A program made the translations under genes and the position numbers. From Syntrophomonadaceae bacterium (GTDB taxonomy: Bacteria; Bacillota; Dethiobacteria; DTU022), in contig SLQM01000074.1 of the NCBI GenBank assembly GCA_007131435.1, positions 1-10,766 on the forward strand: 10,766 nt of DNA. The letters run 5' to 3'. The notes below the pieces were generated by a model, which did not search any database, was not told the origin of the DNA, and worked only from the letters and a program-made list of their open reading frames with translations. Within the stretch, counting starts at the first letter, position 1. Each line of letters begins with the position of its first letter. This document shows positions 1 to 5,129 of this stretch, piece by piece.

Positions 1-127
1 GCCTGTCTGTCGGGGCTTATTCTATTCCGGGAGGTGATCTGTTTACTGATAGTATTTCCTTTCAATTTTATTTTCCTTTATAAACCTACATTATATTTCA
101 TAGCTAAATAAACCAAGGAGGAAGAGA
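1..127 (+). other. Leader upstream of the permease gene, partly outside the window
   Basis: This AT-rich non-coding stretch precedes the permease. A weak hairpin can be drawn with CGGGG (11-15) pairing through two G-U pairs with TTCCG (25-29), but no U-run follows it. Position 115-121 reads AAGGAGG, a near-ideal ribosome site six bases before the permease ATG. The conserved core of a purine riboswitch, which often precedes this permease family in Firmicutes, is not visible here; if present, it lies to the left of the window. Frame 1 is open from the edge to a TAA at 109-111, but its translation resembles nothing I recognise. No convincing sigma-A promoter stands out. Confidence 0.45.
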
Positions 128-1420
128 ATGGAAAAGTATTTTAAATTCAAGGAATTCAATACTAATTTTAAAACCGAAACAACAGCTGGTGCAACAACAT
201 TTATGACCATGGCTTATATCATTTTTGTAAACCCATTTATATTGAGTACAACAGGCATGGATTTCGGCGCGGTCATGACTGCAACCATTATCGCAGCTGG
301 AGTAACAACTATCTTAATGGGCTTGTTGACGAATTATCCCTTTGCACTAGCAAGTGGCATGGGCCTTAATGCATTTTTCGCTTTTGTAGTGGCCTCTCAG
401 TTCGGATGGCAGGCCGCACTTGCAGCAGTATTTATTTCAGGAGTGGTCTTTCTTATTTTAGCTGTATCGGGGGCCATAACGCACATAGATGCTGCTGTGC
501 CAACAAGCCTGAAAAGTGCAGTTGCAGCCGGTATTGGCCTCTTTATAGCTTTCATAGGTTTACAGAATGCCGGCATTATTGTTGGATACGAAGCTACCCA
601 GGTTACCCTGGGTAACCTTACCGAACCGGGCCCTATTCTTTCCCTGATCGGACTCTCGTTCATTGCAATACTAATGGCCAGGAAAGTTCGTGGAGCGATC
701 TTAATTGGCATTTTGCTAACAACAATTGTAAGCTTTATAATGGGTTTTCAACCTGCCCCGACAGGGCTGGGCGATATAATCGGACCGCCTGCCAGTTTAG
801 CGCCAATTTTCTTAGAACTAGACTTTCGGGCAGTTTTTGCCATACCTTTCTTTGTAATATTTTCCTTTGTTTTTGTAGATGTTTTTGATACCATGGGCAC
901 GCTGCTTGGCACAGGCGCCAGGGCAGGATACCTGGATAAAGATGGCCGCTTGCCGAAAGTAAACAAGGCTATGCTGGTAGACTCAATCGGGACCATGGGT
1001 GGAGCCCTGATGGGGACCAGCACGGTAACAACCTATATTGAATCAACAGCCGGTATTTCTGAAGGTGGAAGAACAGGTTTTACATCTGTGGTCACCGGTT
1101 TGTTATTTTTCCTAACGCTTTTTCTTGCACCGCTAGCCGGCCTGGTACCGGCTGAAGCGACTGCACCGGCATTGATCATAGTTGGTGTATTAATGGTTGG
1201 AGCAGTGATGAAAATTGACTTTGATGATTTCACGGAGGCATTCCCGGCATTTTTAACAATAATCTTTATGCCGCTTGCCTACAGCATCGCCGATGGGATT
1301 GCTTTTGGTTTTATTGCATTCCCGCTGGTTAAAGTTGTAGCCGGAAAAACCAAGGAAGTGCATTGGCTGCTTTACATACTGGCAGTTATTTCACTTATCC
1401 ACTTTTTCTGGCCGCTGTAA
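128..1420 (+). CDS. NCS2-family purine permease (AzgA/PbuG-like)
   Basis: A 430-residue integral membrane protein of the AzgA branch of the NCS2 nucleobase transporters, which import hypoxanthine, guanine or adenine by cation symport. What is seen: a largely hydrophobic chain with many membrane segments; the N-terminal pattern TTAGATTFMTMAYIIFVNP (residues 18-36); SGMGLNAFFAF (76-86); DVFDTMGTLLGTGARAGYLD (251-270); and TSTVTTYIESTAGISEGGRTG, a conserved loop around 297-317 that belongs to the substrate region in this family. The length matches B. subtilis PbuG and PbuO (about 430-440). The start is firm, with AAGGAGG six bases upstream. The exact base cannot be read from sequence, so no symbol is given. 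Lying beside the pur operon on the same strand, it probably serves purine salvage. A 194-base structured gap separates it from purE, so co-transcription is uncertain. Confidence 0.93.
   Translation: MEKYFKFKEFNTNFKTETTAGATTFMTMAYIIFVNPFILSTTGMDFGAVMTATIIAAGVTTILMGLLTNYPFALASGMGLNAFFAFVVASQFGWQAALAAVFISGVVFLILAVSGAITHIDAAVPTSLKSAVAAGIGLFIAFIGLQNAGIIVGYEATQVTLGNLTEPGPILSLIGLSFIAILMARKVRGAILIGILLTTIVSFIMGFQPAPTGLGDIIGPPASLAPIFLELDFRAVFAIPFFVIFSFVFVDVFDTMGTLLGTGARAGYLDKDGRLPKVNKAMLVDSIGTMGGALMGTSTVTTYIESTAGISEGGRTGFTSVVTGLLFFLTLFLAPLAGLVPAEATAPALIIVGVLMVGAVMKIDFDDFTEAFPAFLTIIFMPLAYSIADGIAFGFIAFPLVKVVAGKTKEVHWLLYILAVISLIHFFWPL
595..618. repeat. Nested palindromes inside the permease gene
   Basis: Two overlapping perfect inverted repeats share the same bases. 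TACCCAG (595-601) pairs with CTGGGTA (608-614) across six bases. AGGTTACC (600-607) pairs with GGTAACCT (611-618) across three bases. Only one can form at a time. They lie in codons for ATQVTLGNL and are most simply a coincidence of coding sequence. No function is claimed. Confidence 0.6.
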
Positions 1421-1451
1421 AGTGTCACATTGCTTGAGTTCGTTTTGAGTG

Positions 1452-1489
1452 TGCTTGTTACTACTTACCAGTAGTAACGAGTAGTAACG
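1452..1489 (+). repeat. Hairpin with tandemly duplicated 3' arm
   Basis: GTTACTAC (1457-1464) and GTAGTAAC (1471-1478) are perfect complements around the six-base loop TTACCA. Outward pairing continues with 1456-1479 (U-G), 1455-1480, 1454-1481, 1453-1482 (G-U) and 1452-1483, giving a 13-pair stem. The 3' arm is duplicated: AGTAGTAACG occurs at 1470-1479 and again at 1480-1489 without a gap, so the 5' arm could instead pair with the second copy. There is no U-run after it, so it is not a standard intrinsic terminator for the permease. It could be an operator, an RNA stabiliser or part of a leader switch. Confidence 0.75.
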
Positions 1490-1516
1490 CTTAGTACAAA
1501 ATAATTAATTATCCAA

Positions 1517-1583
1517 TAGCCGGAAATCGGATCCTGCAATTAACCTGCCGATTGAAAAGATGCAAGGTTCGATTTCCTGGCTA
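1517..1583 (+). promoter_or_regulatory. Long imperfect inverted repeat before purE (candidate operator or RNA switch)
   Basis: The left arm (1517-1538) and right arm (1561-1583) are near-complements. TAGCC (1517-1521) pairs with GGCTA (1579-1583). After one bulged T (1578), GGAAATCG (1522-1529) pairs with CGATTTCC (1570-1577). Four more pairs (two of them G-U) join 1530-1533 to 1566-1569. A C/A mismatch is followed by TGCA (1535-1538) with TGCA (1561-1564). That is about 21 pairs. A competing shorter hairpin uses AATCGG (1525-1530) with CCGATT (1548-1553). The right arm, read on the - strand, contains AAATCGAACC, close to the CGAA-centred PurBox bound by Bacillus PurR; the left arm has CGGA at the equivalent place. 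Whether it acts as DNA or RNA is not known. Confidence 0.5.
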
Positions 1584-1596
1584 ACGGAAAGTATTG

Positions 1597-1605
1597 AAGG
1601 TGGAG
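1597..1605 (+). promoter_or_regulatory. purE ribosome-binding site
   Basis: AAGGTGGAG lies nine bases before the GTG at 1615. It overlaps the in-frame codons that a TTG start at 1594 or an ATG start at 1606 would need, which argues against those earlier starts. Confidence 0.6.
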
Positions 1606-1614
1606 ATGATACTG

Positions 1615-2145
1615 GTGACTGAAAAAAAGGTTGGAATTATTATGGGCAGTGATTCAGACCTGCCAATCATGGAAAAGTGTGCGGATGCTCTCGACCAGTT
1701 CGGTATAGAATGGGAAATGATAGTATCAAGCGCGCACCGGCACCCGGAGAAAACTGCAAAATTTGCCCGGGGTGCCGCTGAAAGCGGTTTTGGCGTTATA
1801 GTGGCCGGGGCCGGAGGAGCAGCTCACCTGCCTGGGGTTGTAGCTTCAATGACAGTGTTACCGGTTATCGGTGTCCCTGTAGCCATTGAACCCCTCCAGG
1901 GTGTGGATTCCCTGCACTCTATTGTCCAGATGCCCCAGGGTATACCGGTAGCTACGGTTACTATCAATGGTGCATACAATGCCGGCTTGCTGGCTGCACA
2001 GATCCTGGCGGCAAGTGATTTGGAATTACAGCAAAAGCTAAGTAATTATCGAGACTCATTGGCCGCAAAAGTAGAAGAAAAAGACAGCAAGTTACAGGAA
2101 AAAATTAAACAGCGCAAACAAACCGGAGCGGGTGAAACAAAATGA
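1615..2145 (+). CDS. purE: N5-carboxyaminoimidazole ribonucleotide mutase / AIR carboxylase subunit PurE
   Basis: PurE forms 4-carboxy-AIR in step 6 of purine synthesis. Class I enzymes rearrange the N5-CAIR made by PurK; class II enzymes use AIR and CO2 directly. With the GTG start the protein has 176 residues, slightly above the usual 160-170 because of a charged C-terminal tail rich in Lys, Glu and Gln. Motifs seen: GSDSDLP (11-17, phosphate binding), SAHRHP (39-44, carrying the catalytic His41), AGAGGAAHLPG (64-74), and GVDSLHSIVQMPQGIPVATV further on. The overall pattern is class I-like, but the usual SAHRTP reads SAHRHP. GTG at 1615 was chosen because AAGGTGGAG sits nine bases before it and the product begins just ahead of the conserved KVGIIMGSDSD. 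TTG 1594 or ATG 1606 are in-frame alternatives. The stop overlaps the purB ATG. No purK follows. Confidence 0.95.
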   Translation: MTEKKVGIIMGSDSDLPIMEKCADALDQFGIEWEMIVSSAHRHPEKTAKFARGAAESGFGVIVAGAGGAAHLPGVVASMTVLPVIGVPVAIEPLQGVDSLHSIVQMPQGIPVATVTINGAYNAGLLAAQILAASDLELQQKLSNYRDSLAAKVEEKDSKLQEKIKQRKQTGAGETK

Positions 2146-3434
2146 TCGAGCGTTATACAGGGGAGGAAATGGGCAGGATATGGAGCCTGGAAAACCGTTA
2201 CAGGAAGTTCCTTGATGTTGAGATACTTGCCTCCCGCGCCTGGGCCGAACTGGGTGTTGTTCCCCGTGAAGCAGCTGATTTGATCGCAAAAAATGCTGCG
2301 TTTAAGGTAGAACGGATCGAAGAGCTGGAAAAAGAGACACGCCATGATGTGGTTGCTTTTACAAGGGCCGTTGCTGAATCCCTTGGTAATGAAAGCCGTT
2401 ATTTTCATTACGGGCTTACCTCTTATGATATTGTTGATACAGCACTTTCCGTAATGCTAAAAGAAGCTTCAATAATAATCGCTTCAGGTTTGCAGGGAAT
2501 GGAAGACGCCTTAAAACAACAGGCTATAAAACATAAAGAAACAGCTGCGGTTGGAAGGACTCACGGGGTTCATGCTGAACCGACCAGTCTTGGTTTGAAA
2601 TTCGCACTTTGGATGGCAGAGATAAAGAGAAACCGGAAAAGATTTGCCGAAGCAACAAAGAGTATCAGCGTGGGGAAGCTTTCCGGTGCGGTTGGAAACT
2701 TTGCCCACATCGATCCTTTTGTTGAAGAGTATGTCTGTAAAGAGCTGGGACTGGAACCTGCTCCCCTGTCGACACAGGTCCTGCAGCGTGATCGACACGC
2801 TGAATATATTGGCACCCTGGCTTTAATCGGTGCTACTTTGGAGAAGATAGCTTTAGAGATCAGGAATCTCCAGAGGACCGAAATTCGTGAACTTGAAGAA
2901 CCTTTTTACAGTGGACAGAAAGGCTCATCAGCTATGCCCCATAAACGCAATCCTGTTACATGTGAAAAAGTTTGCGGGATTGCCCGTCTTCTCAGGGGCT
3001 ATGCCTTAGCAGCGCTGGAAAATGTAGCGCTGTGGCATGAAAGGGATATTTCTCATTCATCGGTGGAGCGCGTCATCCTGCCGGACAGCACTATTGTTAC
3101 CGATCACAGCCTGCAGCAGATGATCAGGGTGGTACGGGGCCTAAAAGTTAATGAACAAAAGCTGGCAGAGAACCTAAAGGCAACAGGAGGTTTAATCTAT
3201 TCGCAGCGGGTTCTTCTTGAACTAGTTGAATGCGGATTGTCACGTGAAGATGCCTACGACCTGGTGCAGGGTTGTGCAATGAGGGCCTGGGAAGAAAACC
3301 TGAGTTTCAAGGATCTTCTGGCATCAGATTCGCTGGTTAAGGAAAGCCTGGGTATGGACAAGTTAAATGATTGCTTCAACCCTGCTTATTATTTAAAAAG
3401 GGTTGACTATATTTATAAAAGACTTGGTATATAG
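2142..3434 (+). CDS. purB: Adenylosuccinate lyase PurB
   Basis: PurB releases fumarate twice in the pathway: SAICAR to AICAR, and adenylosuccinate to AMP. It is a homotetramer of the fumarase/aspartase superfamily. The 430 residues match B. subtilis PurB (431) almost codon for codon: His68 (in KETRHDV) and His141 (in GRTHGVHAEPTSLG, 138-151) fall at the same numbers as the catalytic histidines known there. The superfamily signature GSSAMPHKRNP is at 261-271, with the catalytic-loop serine at 263. The N-terminal TGEEMGRIWS is also typical. The ATG overlaps the purE stop as ATGA, so translation is probably coupled to purE. Nothing is missing or odd. Confidence 0.97.
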   Translation: MIERYTGEEMGRIWSLENRYRKFLDVEILASRAWAELGVVPREAADLIAKNAAFKVERIEELEKETRHDVVAFTRAVAESLGNESRYFHYGLTSYDIVDTALSVMLKEASIIIASGLQGMEDALKQQAIKHKETAAVGRTHGVHAEPTSLGLKFALWMAEIKRNRKRFAEATKSISVGKLSGAVGNFAHIDPFVEEYVCKELGLEPAPLSTQVLQRDRHAEYIGTLALIGATLEKIALEIRNLQRTEIRELEEPFYSGQKGSSAMPHKRNPVTCEKVCGIARLLRGYALAALENVALWHERDISHSSVERVILPDSTIVTDHSLQQMIRVVRGLKVNEQKLAENLKATGGLIYSQRVLLELVECGLSREDAYDLVQGCAMRAWEENLSFKDLLASDSLVKESLGMDKLNDCFNPAYYLKRVDYIYKRLGI

Positions 3435-3455
3435 CTGGAAAGGGAGGTTGAGTTA

Positions 3456-4166
3456 ATGCAAAAAGGTGAGTTTTTATATGAAGGTAAGGCAAAAAAGATC
3501 TATAAGACAGATGATCCATTGCTGGTTATAGTTGAATTCAAGGATGATGCCACCGCTTTTGACGGGGTTAAAAAAGACATCCTGGCCGATAAGGGGATCC
3601 TAAACAACCGCCTGTCATCAATTTTCTTTGAACTTCTTGAAGACAAAGGTGTCGCTACTCATTATGTTAAAACACTTAACGATCGTGATATGCTGGTCAG
3701 GGCATTGGAAATAATTCCGGTAGAGGTTATTGTGCGCAATATTGCTGCAGGCAGTCTTTCTAAAAGGCTGGGCATCGAAGAAGGAACGGAAATGAAAAAA
3801 ACAGTACTGGAGTTTTCCCTGAAAGATGATGAACTTCATGATCCGATGATTAATCACTATCATATATATGCCATGGGACTGGCAACGGCGGAGGAGATGG
3901 CTGAAATTGAGGAGGCAGCGCTTAGGGTAAATGATATCCTTGTGCCCTACCTGCAGGAAAAAGGGATTATACTTGTAGACTTTAAACTTGAATTTGGCCG
4001 GCATCAGGGAGAAATACTGTTAGGTGATGAAATCTCTCCTGACACCTGCCGCTTTTGGGACAGCAGCAGCAAAGAGAAACTGGACAAGGATCGGTTTCGC
4101 AGGGATATGGGAGGCGTCGTTGAAGCCTACCGCGAGGTGCTTAGCCGCCTGGAAGGAGGAGAATAG
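3456..4166 (+). CDS. purC: SAICAR synthetase PurC
   Basis: Phosphoribosylaminoimidazole-succinocarboxamide synthase joins aspartate to CAIR using ATP, giving SAICAR, the substrate of PurB encoded just upstream. The protein has 236 residues, the usual size of the single-domain bacterial enzyme. Motifs: LYEGKAKKIYKT (8-19, ATP-binding N lobe), VRNIAAGSLSKRLGIEEG (93-110), ILVDFKLEFGR (172-182) and DEISPDTCRFWD (191-202), the two last being the usual PurC signatures. The gene starts 21 bases after purB, with AGGGAGG (3441-3447) eight bases before the ATG. The final codons lie on a GGAAGGAGGAG stretch that serves as the ribosome site for purS. Confidence 0.97.
   Translation: MQKGEFLYEGKAKKIYKTDDPLLVIVEFKDDATAFDGVKKDILADKGILNNRLSSIFFELLEDKGVATHYVKTLNDRDMLVRALEIIPVEVIVRNIAAGSLSKRLGIEEGTEMKKTVLEFSLKDDELHDPMINHYHIYAMGLATAEEMAEIEEAALRVNDILVPYLQEKGIILVDFKLEFGRHQGEILLGDEISPDTCRFWDSSSKEKLDKDRFRRDMGGVVEAYREVLSRLEGGE
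4151..4161 (+). promoter_or_regulatory. purS ribosome-binding site
   Basis: GGAAGGAGGAG at the end of purC contains a full GGAGG (4155-4159). The only codon at normal spacing in the purS frame is CTG at 4168, eight bases downstream. No ATG, GTG or TTG in that frame lies at usable distance, so this site decides the unusual start. Confidence 0.7.
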
Positions 4167-4167
4167 C

Positions 4168-4425
4168 CTGTATTATATTGCCAAGGTGGAGGTTACCCTG
4201 AAAAAAGTGGTTCTTGATCCCCAGGGAGTTGCGGTAGAGAATGCTCTGAAAGTTTTAGGTTATAATAACGCTTCTAAAGTAAGAGTTGGTAAATATATAG
4301 AGCTAACTGTTGAAGCCGAAGATAGCAAAACTGCTGCAATACAGGTGGAAGAGATGTCGCGAAGGTTGCTCAGCAATCCTGTCATTGAGGATTTCTGCTA
4401 TACAGTCCAGGAGGCTGGCGGATGA
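4168..4425 (+). CDS. purS: FGAM synthase subunit PurS, probable CTG start
   Basis: PurS is the small dimeric subunit that bridges PurQ and PurL in the three-part formylglycinamidine ribonucleotide synthase of Bacillus type. With a CTG start the product is 85 residues, the family's normal length (about 80-85), and begins MYYIAKVEVTLKK, lining up with the known MYKVKVYVTLK-type N terminus. DPQGVAVENALKVLGY and VRVGKYIEL are the family hallmarks. The reading frame extends back to an ATG at 4024, but that would add 48 residues read out of frame through purC and unlike any PurS. GTG at 4186 would delete the first conserved strand and has no ribosome site at normal distance. CTG at 4168 has GGAGG eight bases upstream, and only one base separates it from the purC stop. 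The TGA overlaps the purQ ATG. Confidence 0.9.
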   Translation: MYYIAKVEVTLKKVVLDPQGVAVENALKVLGYNNASKVRVGKYIELTVEAEDSKTAAIQVEEMSRRLLSNPVIEDFCYTVQEAGG

Positions 4426-5129
4426 AGTCTAAAGTAATTGTTTTTCCCGGGTCGAACTGCGATTTGGATGCTTACCACCTGTTAAAAGATGTTCTAAACT
4501 ATCGAGTTGAATACATTTATTTTAACCAGAAAAAAATTAACAATTGCGACCTGATAATTCTCCCAGGCGGTTTTACATATGGTGATTACCTGCGTTCAGG
4601 CGCAATAGCACGTTTCAGCCCTGTTATGGATGCGGTTATTGATTTTGCAGAAAGAGGTGGGCTGGTACTGGGAATTTGCAATGGTTTTCAGGTATTAACA
4701 GAGGCAGGGCTTTTACCCGGTGCACTTTACCGCAATAACCACCTTCACTTTCGGTGCGAAAAAATATACCTTCGGATTGAAAATAACAGCTCTCCTTATA
4801 CAATGGCGGCAAGAAAAGGAGATATACTTAAAATTCCCGTGGCCCATGGTGACGGGAATTATTATGCCGATCCCAGGACTTTAGAAAAGATGGAAAGGAA
4901 TAATCAAATATTGTTTAGATATTGCGACAGTGAGGGAAACATATCCAATGAGGCGAACCCGAATGGTTCCCTGTCAAATATCGCGGGAATTTGCAACAAG
5001 AAGGGTAACGTGGCAGGTATGATGCCTCACCCGGAACGGGCAGGAGAAACCCTGTTAGGCTCTACAGACGGACTGGTTATTTTTAGATCAATTTTTAAGA
5101 GCCTTGAGAAGGGGCGGATAGAAAGATGA
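4422..5129 (+). CDS. purQ: FGAM synthase glutaminase subunit PurQ
   Basis: A class I (triad) glutamine amidotransferase that releases ammonia from glutamine and passes it to PurL. It has 235 residues against about 227 in B. subtilis. Motifs: VIVFPGSNCDLD (5-16), LPGGFTYGDYLRSGAIARF (47-65), LGICNGFQ with the nucleophile Cys86, and MMPHPERA with His203 and Glu205 completing the triad. Its start overlaps the purS stop and its stop overlaps the purL start, both as ATGA. This fits the need for matched amounts of the three subunits. All catalytic residues are present. Confidence 0.97.
   Translation: MKSKVIVFPGSNCDLDAYHLLKDVLNYRVEYIYFNQKKINNCDLIILPGGFTYGDYLRSGAIARFSPVMDAVIDFAERGGLVLGICNGFQVLTEAGLLPGALYRNNHLHFRCEKIYLRIENNSSPYTMAARKGDILKIPVAHGDGNYYADPRTLEKMERNNQILFRYCDSEGNISNEANPNGSLSNIAGICNKKGNVAGMMPHPERAGETLLGSTDGLVIFRSIFKSLEKGRIER

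Larger units (their letters stand above)
1421..1614 (+). other. Structured purE leader / intergenic region
   Basis: A 194-base gap without a gene separates the permease stop from the purE start. It contains, in order: a short stretch with TTGAGT at 1434 and 1445 and TTGTTA at 1456; a strong hairpin with a duplicated 3' arm (1452-1489); an AT-rich run (1491-1517); a long imperfect inverted repeat (1517-1583); and the purE ribosome site (1597-1605). No clear sigma-A promoter pair could be placed, although the AT-rich run is the likeliest place for a -10 element. No conserved motif of the purine, PRPP (ykkC 2b) or other well-known riboswitches was recognised. Since it precedes the whole purine operon, it is the most likely control region in the window. 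Confidence 0.6.

Noticed and set aside
1..111. Open frame 1 from the left edge to TAA at 109-111 as the end of an upstream gene.
   Set aside because: The translation is AT-driven and hydrophobic without any family resemblance. It is too short to judge and overlaps the likely leader of the permease.
397..1233. Minus-strand open frames opposite the permease gene, and similar ones opposite purB, purC, purL, purF and the pyrophosphatase gene.
   Set aside because: They are shadows of strongly conserved + strand genes, show no recognisable protein features and lack ribosome sites at their starts.
1434..1461. TTGAGT, TTGAGT and TTGTTA at 11-base intervals as phased activator sites.
   Set aside because: The units are short and degenerate, and no adjacent promoter can be placed. 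Chance is sufficient.
1517..1590. tRNA-like reading of the purE leader (GGTTCGATTTCC resembles a T-arm, and TAGCC/GGCTA resembles an acceptor stem).
   Set aside because: No anticodon or D arm can be drawn, the T-loop would have eight bases, the acceptor has a bulge and no CCA follows. The long inverted repeat explains the same bases better.
1594..1614. TTG 1594 or ATG 1606 as the purE start.
   Set aside because: TTG lies upstream of the ribosome site AAGGTGGAG and ATG touches its end, so neither has proper spacing. GTG 1615 does. ATG 1606 cannot be fully excluded.
4024..4167. ATG at 4024 as the start of purS (133-residue form).
   Set aside because: The extra 48 residues are an out-of-frame reading of purC, are unlike any PurS N terminus, and the good ribosome site lies at 4155-4159, far downstream of that ATG.
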